Below, piece by piece: positions 56,320 through 64,000 of a DNA stretch of 64,000 nt (within the stretch, counting starts at the first letter, position 1; each line of letters begins with the position of its first letter). The translations under genes were made by a program, and so were the position numbers. The DNA comes from Phlyctochytrium arcticum (taxonomy: Eukaryota; Chytridiomycota; Chytridiomycetes; Chytridiales; Chytridiaceae). The notes beneath the pieces were generated by a model. The model was not told the origin of the DNA, searched no databases, and saw only the letters and a list, made by a program, of their open reading frames with translations. The DNA is taken from assembly GCA_025602905.1 (NCBI GenBank), contig JAHLKI010000007.1, positions 682,001 to 746,000 of the forward strand, in the 5' to 3' direction.

Positions 56320-59100
56320 ATGGCAAATATGCAGTTTTCCCATCCGCCGCCGCCGCCGCCTCCAGCGCATTCTGCCTACAAAACCTGGACGGACATTGAC
56401 GACGACGGCGGCATTAGGAAAAATATCAACGACCACGACGGTAGAATTAGAAGCAACGAAACTAGACTGGCAGACCTGCACACAATGTCGCTATCCCCGG
56501 CCGCCGAACAACAACTTTCACCAACACAACAGCTGCAGCAGACACTACCCCAAAAGTCTTGGAAACGATTCTTGACGCTGCGACGTACCAAATCCTCCAC
56601 AGCCGATCTGACGCACGATGGTCCACCAACATCAACAATGTCCGCGGCAGCGCCGTCTCTGGTTGGATTTGCGGATCTAGACTATTATTCACAGGAGGAA
56701 TGGTCTTCATTCCCGACCACGACGACTTCAAGATCGGCACATTCGTCGACAAATATACCCCCAGCATTAGCATCATCATCACAGGCGTCCAAAACCCGTC
56801 GGCAGCGTGTCGCGGTCGATACCGCGCGAGCAGTTGCGTCGTCGGCCAAACAATCCAAAAGCGAGAGAGAGTCGGCCGGGCCCGCATCGGCAGGGACGGA
56901 TGGTGCATCACCTACCGGAGGGAGTTCCACCCCAGGCGTATTATCATCGTCATCGGCGTCAATATCGGCAGGAAGTAGTGGTCCCCCTCCCTCGCCATTG
57001 GCAAATTTGACTTCAAGGCAACTCACAAATTTGGCTGCATCTGTCTTGCATCATTTGGGCGAAAAGCAAGAGTCAATCGGTGGTAGTAGTGGTGGCGGTG
57101 ATGGCGGAAGTCATGCCATAACGGGCGACTATACTGGAATCACGACAGAACATTTGGCAGCTGCCCGGGCACTGGCATCTCCCATGCGACACTCGGCGGC
57201 CAATACGGCCGACCCGCAATTTTCGCAAACCACGGCGAAACTAGCTCAACTCCCTGACCCGCAACTTTATCGATTGGCGTTGGATGTGGAAGACGAATGC
57301 GAGCGACGGTTTCCGGATTTGGCCATGTCGGCCGTATCAGTCGATGCTCAGAGAGATGAGGCGCTGCAGATTCAGCGGGGCAGCCGGATATTCCTTTCAC
57401 TATCCCGGAAAAAGTTTGGTGAAGGGGGTGGTACCATCAAGCGAAGTATAAAGACGCAGAGGAGTGATCCCACTTTGTTCAACAATATCGACGCCATGCC
57501 CTCTTCGGCTCCTTTACCCACCACTGATGCACCGCCTTTCCGTATTCAGTCTCCGTTACATACCACCGCTACTCTTCAGCGCCCTCGCACGGCAGGGTTG
57601 AGGCTTTCACAAGATGCTGACCGCTTCGTTGCACAGCCGGTACCCGTCAAACAAGTCAAAGCTGGGTTCTTGACGAATGCTGCAACGCTCCCGCCGCCAC
57701 CCATGGACCAGGACCAACCAAGTCACAAGGTGTCTACTCGCCAGGTCCGCCCCGCAGAGGCCCAGCCAACTCCCGCCACATCTTCCAAGGTTATTCCCCA
57801 GCGTGGCAAGTCACAAACACGCGTACCCACCACCACCCCCGACGTAGGACCTCGTCGCCAACGCAGTGAAAGCCATTCCGGCAACCCGTCTCCCAAAAAG
57901 GACATTACCACCCCATCATCCATTGAAACCAAGCGCACCCTCACAGTCTCGCGAAAACCTACATCCCAAGAAAGTCTCAAACGCCTCGACTCATTGCTTC
58001 CCAAACGGCCGATGGCGCGGCGTATGCCGTCGTATCAAAACGATCTGGAAAAGATTGGACGTGTTGCCGCTCATCTCAAACGGCATGAAGATCATGATAT
58101 CGTTTCAACGACGGATGACGATGATGATGACCAGATTTTGGGAGATTGGGCTGTTCGAAAACAACAGCAGCAGTTGGACGTCTTGAATTGGCGCCGCCGA
58201 GAGAATGAATTTGCAGCTTCGACTGCAGAAGATGCTACCAAGTCATCAGAATCTGACCTCGAGGATGCGGATGTGACTGCTAACGAACGACAGCGCCGAA
58301 TTAGTGCGGCGGCTGCTGCTTCAATCGGCCTCTCGGGTGCGAGTTGGCGAGAATGGTGCACGAAATGTGTCGAATCCGAATCAGGGTATCACTTTCGTCG
58401 GGATCGCCAGCCCTCTCCTCCACCGGCCCAACTTCAACGGTCGCATACCCATTCTGCATCTACCCATACCCCACGCTTACCCCATGCCCTCCCGACTCCC
58501 GCCGTGTCGCCCATGGCCAATACTATTCACCATACATCCCCACGGCTACGTGCTAATGGCGTCGCGTCCCCCATTTTGCATATTGCCACTAGCTTATCCA
58601 GTGTCCCCGATATCCAAACCTTGCGCGCACCCAGTCCGGCCCGCACACCTACCCCGCGGTCAGCATCCCCCTCTGCAAAAGACTTTACCCCCTTCCATGC
58701 CGCCCTTGGGATCCTCACCACCCCACAACTCCTCGCAGCCGTACGGGACGTCCGGGGCGTCATGGCCAGGCGCCACGGTCCCCCGAAACACCGTCGAAAC
58801 GGCTCAAACACCACCATCCAAATCATTTCCGCATCGCCACCCTCTACAGCCCCCTTAACTCCCCTAACGGCATCTCCAACCCCACCATCAGCATCCTCCG
58901 ACTCGAATCCGCATACATCCGACATGGAAGATTTCTTGGACGACGAAGAAGACGAGTCATTGACGTACTGCGAACGGCTCCTACTCCGGCTTCCCATGTC
59001 GCGCGTCCGCATCATTTGGGCCGCTGTAGCAGATGAAGTCCGCCGTCGGGATTTGGATATCAATGTTCACTCGCGGACTGCCAGGCCCCTGGTTGCCTAA
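56320..59100 (+). CDS. Large disordered protein with Spa2/GIT-like motifs, 926 aa
   Basis: ATG 56320 is the first Met; the frame is open upstream only from a GTG at 56011. Most of the protein is low complexity: poly-Pro near the start, then Ser/Thr/Pro, Gly and Asp stretches. Four short helical segments share a pattern, L-x4-5-L-x2-L-x-x-D/S-V-x2-E-x2-R-R: LTSRQLTNLAASVLHHLGEK, LPDPQLYRLALDVEDECERR, LTTPQLLAAVRDVRGVMARR and LPMSRVRIIWAAVADEVRRR. The second is close to the Spa2-homology/GIT motif (KLxxL...FxxLxxDVxDExxRR) of polarisome scaffolds. A further ordered-looking piece is ASWREWCTKCVESESGYHF. A scaffold role in cell polarity is inferred; another family with chance similarity remains possible. 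No intron. Confidence 0.6.
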   Translation: MANMQFSHPPPPPPPAHSAYKTWTDIDDDGGIRKNINDHDGRIRSNETRLADLHTMSLSPAAEQQLSPTQQLQQTLPQKSWKRFLTLRRTKSSTADLTHDGPPTSTMSAAAPSLVGFADLDYYSQEEWSSFPTTTTSRSAHSSTNIPPALASSSQASKTRRQRVAVDTARAVASSAKQSKSERESAGPASAGTDGASPTGGSSTPGVLSSSSASISAGSSGPPPSPLANLTSRQLTNLAASVLHHLGEKQESIGGSSGGGDGGSHAITGDYTGITTEHLAAARALASPMRHSAANTADPQFSQTTAKLAQLPDPQLYRLALDVEDECERRFPDLAMSAVSVDAQRDEALQIQRGSRIFLSLSRKKFGEGGGTIKRSIKTQRSDPTLFNNIDAMPSSAPLPTTDAPPFRIQSPLHTTATLQRPRTAGLRLSQDADRFVAQPVPVKQVKAGFLTNAATLPPPPMDQDQPSHKVSTRQVRPAEAQPTPATSSKVIPQRGKSQTRVPTTTPDVGPRRQRSESHSGNPSPKKDITTPSSIETKRTLTVSRKPTSQESLKRLDSLLPKRPMARRMPSYQNDLEKIGRVAAHLKRHEDHDIVSTTDDDDDDQILGDWAVRKQQQQLDVLNWRRRENEFAASTAEDATKSSESDLEDADVTANERQRRISAAAAASIGLSGASWREWCTKCVESESGYHFRRDRQPSPPPAQLQRSHTHSASTHTPRLPHALPTPAVSPMANTIHHTSPRLRANGVASPILHIATSLSSVPDIQTLRAPSPARTPTPRSASPSAKDFTPFHAALGILTTPQLLAAVRDVRGVMARRHGPPKHRRNGSNTTIQIISASPPSTAPLTPLTASPTPPSASSDSNPHTSDMEDFLDDEEDESLTYCERLLLRLPMSRVRIIWAAVADEVRRRDLDINVHSRTARPLVA

Positions 59101-59490
59101 AAAGACTTATTGTGGACTTCACTTTTTGTATATTATCTCTCTCTCGCGGGACTTATATTTGACAATCTTTTGTATAGGATATTGTTTGTTTGTTTTTTCC
59201 AGACGTAGGATTGTTGTTTGATATTCACCTGCCTCGGATATTGTTTTATAGACCTTTTCTTAGAGAATTATTTTATATATGTGTTCGTTTTTCTCACGTC
59301 CGTTTTGCGCTTGAAGGTTTTTACTTTTACACCTTGATGAGTGTTGACTGGAGCCTGCTGCTGTGCCATATCACCAAGCCCGGTTTTGACAGGTGTCAGT
59401 CAATCCCCTCGCCCCATTCTTTTGCTGGGGAGAAGCGAGGATTTCCACTGCCTTTTGCCACGACATAATCAAGGAAGAGTACTAGCAAAC
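59101..59490. other. Upstream region of zinc-finger gene A
   Basis: T-rich sequence at 59200-59340 is visibly related to 61395-61545 upstream of copy C, so the duplicated unit includes more than 250 nt of upstream DNA. The shared promoter element lies at 59382-59399. Confidence 0.5.
59382..59399 (+). promoter_or_regulatory. Shared upstream element of the zinc-finger cluster, copy A
   Basis: GGTTTTGACAGGTGTCAG, about 92-109 nt before the start codon of copy A. It is preceded by CTGTGCCA..CACC and followed by TTCTTTTGCTG, as in the other three copies. Confidence 0.55.
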
Positions 59491-60351
59491 ATGTTTTGCG
59501 AACTCTGCAACCGCTCCTTCCCACACAGTCGAGCCTTGGATCAACACATTGCTGATTCTCAAGTTCACGCGGCCCTATACGATTGCTGGCCTTGCAGACC
59601 AAACTTTGATTGCTACGAGGATTTACAGAGCCACAATGAGGACGTCCATTCATCACTGATCAACCCCTGCCCATTTTGCTCCAAAAGTTTTCCTAGCGGT
59701 CCCTCGGCGCTACTCATGCATCTTGAGAGCGGGGGGGTGTGCGCGACTCGGCAGGGACTTACCCGGGACCGGATTGCTACCTTTGTGGGCCGAGCTGATA
59801 AGAAGGGTTTGTTGACATTCAAAGGGCCCGAATCGGTGAATCAGATTGTTGAGGGCAAAGAGGAGGAGAAGGAAGAATACGAGGAGAGTATAGATGAGGA
59901 TGTGATTGAGTTGGAACGCTTGGAATGCAAACAGTGTCCGGAGCGGGGACAATTTCAAGATATTGCTGCACTCTTGCGACATCAAAGCTCTGCAGCCCAT
60001 GATCCGATTCGGTATCACTGCCCAACTCGTATCGGATTAGCGCAGCAACTCACTGGTGCACCTTCAACTGACGACGACACTCAAAGTTCGGAACTGGAAT
60101 CAGTGGATTCTTGGGATGAGAAGACATTTGCGCTTGGGAACGACGGAACCGTCAGCGAGAGTGTAGCCGCATCTGAGCATGACGAGATGATCCAAGGAGA
60201 ACATGCACGCGGGTTTAGGACGTTGAGTGGGCTCACGCAGCATTTGGAGAGGGGGGCGTGCAATGACGGGATGCAAACGTTTCAGGAAGCTTTAAAGTGC
60301 GTTACGCAGGAGATGGGCAAGATGGGAATTGCGTTGCGCATTGAATCCTAG
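59491..60351 (+). CDS. C2H2 zinc-finger protein, cluster copy A (long form), 286 aa
   Basis: No intron. Fingers: MFCELCNRSFPHSRALDQHI with a second His at VH; CWPCRPNFDCYEDLQSHNED...VH; CPFCSKSFPSGPSALLMHLE ending in Cys instead of His; and later CKQCPERGQFQDIAALLRHQ...AH. After the third finger comes GLTRDRIATFVGRADKKGLL, then acidic linkers, one copy of a GNDGTVSESVAASE phrase, and a C-terminal GMQTFQEALKCVTQEMGKMG helix. This belongs to a large fungal family of C2H2 proteins whose members resemble one another mainly in the CPFCxxxFPSG finger. Their targets are unknown; nucleic-acid binding is inferred. Its closest relative here is copy D, on the opposite strand. Confidence 0.85.
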   Translation: MFCELCNRSFPHSRALDQHIADSQVHAALYDCWPCRPNFDCYEDLQSHNEDVHSSLINPCPFCSKSFPSGPSALLMHLESGGVCATRQGLTRDRIATFVGRADKKGLLTFKGPESVNQIVEGKEEEKEEYEESIDEDVIELERLECKQCPERGQFQDIAALLRHQSSAAHDPIRYHCPTRIGLAQQLTGAPSTDDDTQSSELESVDSWDEKTFALGNDGTVSESVAASEHDEMIQGEHARGFRTLSGLTQHLERGACNDGMQTFQEALKCVTQEMGKMGIALRIES

Positions 60352-60544
60352 TTCATGTACTTGCTATGGGATGTTTATCGTATAATTCTGAATACATGGT
60401 AGTGTGAATTTTCGGACGCTTGTACTATTCACCAGTCACCAGTCTCTTTTTTGTGTATTTGAATTTCTAGTTGTTTAGCATATTGTAGTTTCCGGTCAAC
60501 GGCAAATATGTATTGTATTGGTACTAAAATGTACTACATAGTCA

Positions 60545-60996
60545 CAGGCATCACTATTAGGCTTTTTTGTCTCTCACGCGCAGTAAATCCCATCCTGCTC
60601 ATATGTTGCGTGGCGCCCTTCAGCGCATCCCCAAAATATCTATCATACGCCTCACAAACTTCGTTCTCTGAATCGGGTCGCGTAGCGTCGACGTTCCTTG
60701 TGAGCCCCACTCACCAATCCCTACTACTAAGTTCATTCGCACGCGAGCAGGCACCTCCACTCGTAAGATGCATACGCAGGGCCGAGTGACCACTCGGAAA
60801 GTTTCTGTCGCAGAATGGGCAAGGACTAATCCGTTCTGGGTGAACGCTGTTTTCGTGCATCCCCAATGCCGCGTACGAGTTGAAGCTTCGGTTGCATAGG
60901 AAGCATGTAAGTTGGAAGTGAGCTGGCGAGAATTTGCTATGTGTTGGCTCAAGGCTTTGTGGTGTGGAAATTGGCGGTTGCAGACTTTGCAAAGTA
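60545..60996 (-). pseudogene. C2H2 zinc-finger gene, cluster copy B, broken
   Basis: Same family as copy C (short form). At the expected start the ATG is replaced by ATA (60996-60994), reading ATA CTT TGC where copy C has ATG TTT TGC. After LSQHIANS the frame changes: finger 1 is in one frame, and FQLTCFLCNRSFNSYAALGM with CPFCDRNFPSGHSALRMHLT is in another, stopping at 60711 (SSRDW). A C-terminal piece similar to copies A and D (FGDALKGATQHMSRMGFTA) lies at about 60565-60625 in another frame again. The middle ~170 residues of the long form are missing. Expression would give no normal product. Confidence 0.65.
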
Positions 60997-61068
60997 TCTT
61001 GGATGGTACTCTTCCTGGTAGTAAAAGTTCGTGGGTTCGTCGCCTTTCTTCAGCAAAAGAACGGAGTA

Positions 61069-61088
61069 AGTGACACCTTTCAAAACCC
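61069..61088 (-). promoter_or_regulatory. Shared upstream element of the zinc-finger cluster, copy B
   Basis: GGGGTTTTGAAAGGTGTCAC on the - strand, followed by TTCTTTTGCTG. One base differs from the others in the ACAGG core (AAAGG). It lies about 73-92 nt from the lost start codon. Confidence 0.5.
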
Positions 61089-61581
61089 CGGTTGTGTAAA
61101 AGCCTACTAAAACGGGGTGGTGTGGCACAGCTGCAGGCTTCTCATAGTTGACTTCTACGTGTGAAAACCGCCAAAGCACAGATCAATTTGGGGGAAAACG
61201 ATATATTGAAAGTCATTCTGATAAAGAAAGGCCAAAACAATATCCAAACCAGGTAAATACCAAACGTCCGCGGGTAAAGAATTCCAATTTACGCGCTCAT
61301 GATTCTGTGAGATGTGTAAAACTGATACAATACAGATTTCTTTGCCCGCGATTGTCCGTCATTGACAAGATTGGTTAGGCACTGATGTACGATTGTGTAT
61401 TTTGTTGCACGTAGGGTTATTATGAAGTATTGACCTGACTTGAATACTGTTTCATAGAGCTTTCTGAGAGAACTATCACATATTCGTTTTTCCCGCACTA
61501 GTTCTGCGTTTTGGAGGTTCGACACTTTTTTGGGCCAGGGTGGCTTGTTGATTGGAGCTGCTGTGCCACGCCACCCTTTCT

Positions 61582-61600
61582 GGTTTTGGCAGGTGTCACT
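61582..61600 (+). promoter_or_regulatory. Shared upstream element of the zinc-finger cluster, copy C
   Basis: GGTTTTGGCAGGTGTCACT, about 73-91 nt before the ATG of copy C, preceded by CTGTGCCACGCCACC. Confidence 0.55.
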
Positions 61601-61672
61601 TACTTCCCTCTCCGTTCAATTCATTTGCTGTACAAAAGGTAGCAACCCACCACTTTTGCCCACCAATCAAAC

Positions 61673-61957
61673 ATGTTTTGCACAGTCTGCAACCGCCAAT
61701 TTCCGCAGCATAAAGCATTGAGACAACACCTCGCCAACACACCTGCTCACTTCCGACATACCTGCTTCCTATGCAACCGAATATTTAGTTCGTACGGGGC
61801 CTTAGAGATGCACGAACAAGCCGTCCACCCATCAAGGATCAGCCCTTGCCCATTTTGCAACAAAAACTTTCCTAGTGGTCACGAGGCCCTGTGCATGCAT
61901 CTTACGAGTGGAGGTGCCTCCTCGCGTAGGAATGAAGTTAGTTGTAGGAGTGGGTGA
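61673..61957 (+). CDS. C2H2 zinc-finger protein, cluster copy C (short form), 94 aa
   Basis: Three fingers only: MFCTVCNRQFPQHKALRQHL...AH, CFLCNRIFSSYGALEMHEQA...VH and CPFCNKNFPSGHEALCMHLT, where the last ligand Cys of the family (GVC/GAC) is replaced by Ser (GGASSRRNE). A stop follows 12 residues later. A remnant similar to the C-terminus of the long form (GMQTFKECSEI) is readable at about 62034-62066 beyond the stop, so the short form derives from a long one by an internal loss. It may still encode a small zinc-finger peptide, or be an early pseudogene. Confidence 0.55.
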   Translation: MFCTVCNRQFPQHKALRQHLANTPAHFRHTCFLCNRIFSSYGALEMHEQAVHPSRISPCPFCNKNFPSGHEALCMHLTSGGASSRRNEVSCRSG

Positions 61958-62322
61958 ATGGGGGCACACATACCACGTTGGCTTTTACGCAACCCACTTT
62001 GATGAATGGATCTTTCGAGGCGTACCATTGGTGGGATGCAGACGTTTAAGGAATGCAGTGAGATACGCGGGAGGTGGTTAGAATGGGATTTGCTGCGCTT
62101 GAAAGATCGTAGTTTACGAGCCCATGATTTTGTGGTGTATTGGAGTAGATTTATCTGCTCGCAACTTCTTGGGTGCTTGAACCGTGGACAAGAATTTTTT
62201 GGATATCTTGTACTGTAGGCACTTCGATGTATTTGACAATCTAGTGTGTAGTATATCTTTATTCAAACAAGTAAATATCAGCACTACAATATGCTACAGA
62301 TCAATGTCAGGACTATAATACA
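61958..62322. other. 3' flank of copies C (+) and D (-)
   Basis: Contains the C-terminal remnant of copy C at about 62034-62066. Otherwise AT-rich with no gene. Confidence 0.45.
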
Positions 62323-63345
62323 CTACAATGTGACGGCAATCCCCATTTTGCTCAGCTCTTGCGTAACGCACTCCAACGCATCCGAAAACGTCTGCATCCC
62401 ATCATTGCACGCCAACGCATCCGAAAACGTCTGCATCCCATCATTGCACGCCCCTCTCTGCAAATGCTGCGCGAGCCCACTCAACGTCTTGAACCCGAGG
62501 ACATGTTCTTTCTGTATCACCTTGTTACTCTCAGAATTGGATACACTCTTGCTGGTGGGTTTGGCGTTCCCAGGGGCAGAAATCACCTCGTTACTCTCAG
62601 ATTCGGCTACAGTCTTGCTGACAGTATTTTTGTTTCCAGCAGCAAATGTCACCTCCTCGGTCTCCGATTTGGCTACATTACTGCTCACGGTTCCATCGTT
62701 TCCAGGGGCAAGTGTCACATCTACCCAAGAATCCTCTGATCCCAGTTCCGAGCATTCACAGTCATTGTCATAAGAAGGTGCATCAGATAGCTGCTGCGCT
62801 AATCCGGCACGAGTAGGGCAGTGGTATCGAATGGGATCATGAGCCGGCGACCTTTGATGCTGCAAAAGTGATTCCATATCCTGAAACTGTCCGCGTTCCG
62901 GGCACTGTTTGCATTCCCAGCGATCCAATTCAATCACATCCTCATCGGTACCCTCCTCGCATTTTCCTTTCTCCTCATCTTTGCCGTCAACAATCTGATT
63001 GACTACCTCGGGATTTTTGTAGATTAAAAGGCCCTTCTTATCAGCTCGAGCCACAAATGCAGCAATTTTCTCCCGGGTGAGCCCCTGCCGAGTCGCACAG
63101 GCACCTTCGCTCTCCAGATGCATGAGTAGCGCCGCGGGACCGCTAGGAAAACTTTTCTGGCAGAATGGGCAAGGGTTGATAGGTGGTGGATGGACGTCCC
63201 TGTTGTGGTTTGCTAACGCCTCATAGGAAATGAAATTTCGCCTGCATGGGAAGCAATCTATCAAGGCGTGAGCTGGAGAATTGTTGATATGTGATCGTAA
63301 CGCATGTCTGTCCACGAACGATCGGTTGCAGAGTTCGCAACGCAT
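62323..63345 (-). CDS. C2H2 zinc-finger protein, cluster copy D (long form), 340 aa
   Basis: ATG 63345 was chosen by match to copy A (MRCELCNRSFVDRHALRSHI). Fingers are CFPCRRNFISYEALANHNRD...VH, CPFCQKSFPSGPAALLMHLE...C and CKQCPERGQFQDMESLLQHQ...AH, then the GLTREKIAAFVARADKKGLL segment and YHCPTRAGLAQQL. It is about 54 residues longer than copy A, because it carries three units of a 22-residue acidic repeat where A has one, and because a 13-residue segment (CNDGMQTFSDALA) is duplicated exactly at the DNA level. The C-terminal helix ALECVTQELSKMG is shared. It is likely functional, as frame and all main zinc ligands are kept. No intron. Confidence 0.85.
   Translation of the reverse strand: MRCELCNRSFVDRHALRSHINNSPAHALIDCFPCRRNFISYEALANHNRDVHPPPINPCPFCQKSFPSGPAALLMHLESEGACATRQGLTREKIAAFVARADKKGLLIYKNPEVVNQIVDGKDEEKGKCEEGTDEDVIELDRWECKQCPERGQFQDMESLLQHQRSPAHDPIRYHCPTRAGLAQQLSDAPSYDNDCECSELGSEDSWVDVTLAPGNDGTVSSNVAKSETEEVTFAAGNKNTVSKTVAESESNEVISAPGNAKPTSKSVSNSESNKVIQKEHVLGFKTLSGLAQHLQRGACNDGMQTFSDALACNDGMQTFSDALECVTQELSKMGIAVTL
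62375..62452. repeat. Perfect 39-bp tandem duplication inside copy D
   Basis: Two identical 39-nt units, 62375-62413 and 62414-62452. The length is a multiple of three, so the zinc-finger frame is kept and 13 residues are doubled. Identity of the two units indicates recent origin. Confidence 0.95.
62522..62719 (-). repeat. Three 66-nt (22-residue) degenerate repeats inside copy D
   Basis: Units begin LAPGNDGTVSSNVAKSETEE, FAAGNKNTVSKTVAESESNE and SAPGNAKPTSKSVSNSESNK. Copy A has a single unit at the same place (LGNDGTVSESVAASEHDE). Unit borders are approximate. Confidence 0.8.
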
Positions 63346-63822
63346 ATTTGATGGTACGAATGTACTGAATTTGGCGTGATGGCAGGAAGTTGCTTTACTT
63401 GGCTTTTCTATTCTCCAGCAAAAGAACGGGGGGGAGGGAGACTGAGTGACACCTGTCAAAACCCACGGATGGTGATGTGGCACAACAATAAGGCTTTCAA
63501 GTCAGCCTACAATCAAGTTCAACATGCCACCACATGCCACCCTCAGCTTCATCAATGTGGATCTGTTTCTTCGCAAACTTTCCTTGAGCCATTGCCAGGA
63601 CTCTAATCTTCTCAGGACTTTATGTATTGTCATTCTAATTTCTATTAGCATAGCTTTAGTTTTTTGTAATTCTGCGGAATGGAAATTTTTGCCGAGGGTC
63701 GGAGCTTCGGAGCCTCGGAGGGTGGATTTGCGACTGCGCCACGCCGCCGGCGGTTCACCATTGACATTAAACATTTTAGCAATTACTTTGACTTGCACAT
63801 TTCGCTACACAACAATCTTACA
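63346..63822. other. Divergent region, zinc-finger D (-) / PP28-like gene (+)
   Basis: Holds the copy D upstream element at 63445-63464. A frame on the + strand overlapping this stretch has no recognisable content. Confidence 0.4.
63445..63464 (-). promoter_or_regulatory. Shared upstream element of the zinc-finger cluster, copy D
   Basis: GGGTTTTGACAGGTGTCACT on the - strand, 100-119 nt before ATG 63345, flanked by TTGTGCCACATCACC upstream and TTCTTTTGCTG downstream. Confidence 0.55.
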
Positions 63823-64000
63823 ATGGAAGCAACAGGACGAGGAGGGAAACGTAAGCTCCAGCGGGGAGGCTCTCACAAGTTCACTCCTGCTCGAATGTTG
63901 AGGGACGAAGCGAACCACCCAAGAGAAAAGGAAGACGTCGAGAAGTCCACGTCAAACGAAGACACCTCATCGGAAGAAGGGTCTAGTGAGGATGAACGAC
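63823..64000 (+). CDS. PP28/PDAP1-like phosphoprotein, N-terminal 59 residues (cut by window end)
   Basis: The frame begins MEATGRGGKRKLQRGGSHKF and continues into an acidic Ser/Glu stretch (STSNEDTSSEEGSSEDE) to the window edge. A Gly/Arg-rich basic start with an RGG..F(T) motif, followed by casein-kinase-2-type acidic serines, is the layout of the PP28/PDAP1 family (28-kDa heat- and acid-stable phosphoprotein). Too little is present for certainty; other small RGG proteins are possible. Introns may follow outside. Confidence 0.45.
   Translation, partial: MEATGRGGKRKLQRGGSHKFTPARMLRDEANHPREKEDVEKSTSNEDTSSEEGSSEDER

Larger units (their letters stand above)
60997..61672. other. Head-to-head interval between zinc-finger copies B (-) and C (+)
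   Basis: Holds the upstream elements of both copies. Sequence at 61285-61340 (TTTACGCGCTCATGATTCTG...) resembles 62109-62165 downstream of copy C, so an older duplicated end is probably buried here. No intact gene. Confidence 0.45.

Overview
The window looks like nuclear DNA of a zoosporic (flagellated) fungus, most plausibly a chytrid. Genes are split by short introns, mostly 44-63 nt, with GT..CTAAC-like..AG signals. The gene set is fungal (Ctf4/AND-1, ankyrin-DIL protein, DUF726 hydrolase, PPR protein, MCH1/NFD4-like transporter). It also contains proteins tied to motile cilia that non-flagellated fungi lack: a four-P-loop AK9-type adenylate kinase and a CFAP74-type central-pair protein. 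Exon structures below were read by hand from splice signals and frame continuity. They close in frame for every gene given here, but none has transcript support.

Layout. 1-6878: myosin II heavy chain (-), running off the left edge. 7672-8419: small SET methyltransferase (+). 8774-10557: RCHY1-type E3 ligase (-). 11706-17455: AK9 (+). 17673-20068: cyclin Y (-). 20991-23457: ankyrin-DIL protein (-). 24491-27313: mitochondrial-type PPR protein (-). 28035-29901: PRMT3 (+). 30235-30795: two convergent tRNA-Ala genes. 31360-34620: M1 aminopeptidase (+). 34800-37136: DUF726/TMCO4 hydrolase (-). 37499-38293: broken gene resembling a zinc-ribbon/endonuclease-like family of large DNA viruses. 38383-44705: CFAP74-like (-). 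44999-46296: unknown membrane protein (-). 46674-46856: U2 snRNA (-). 47218-49213: MFS transporter (-). 49320-52960: Ctf4/WDHD1 (+). 53108-54340: F-box protein with a dynein-stalk-head-like domain (-). 56320-59100: large disordered protein with Spa2/GIT-like motifs (+). 59491-63345: a cluster of four related C2H2 zinc-finger genes, two long, one short and one broken. 63823-64000: start of a PP28/PDAP1-like gene (+).

The first 59 kb is mainly single-copy housekeeping and flagellar genes. The last 5 kb, and the interval 37.5-38.3 kb, behave like accessory DNA. The most unusual items are the F-box/dynein-stalk-head architecture at 53.1-54.3 kb, the zinc-finger cluster whose members share one upstream element, and the decayed virus-like gene.
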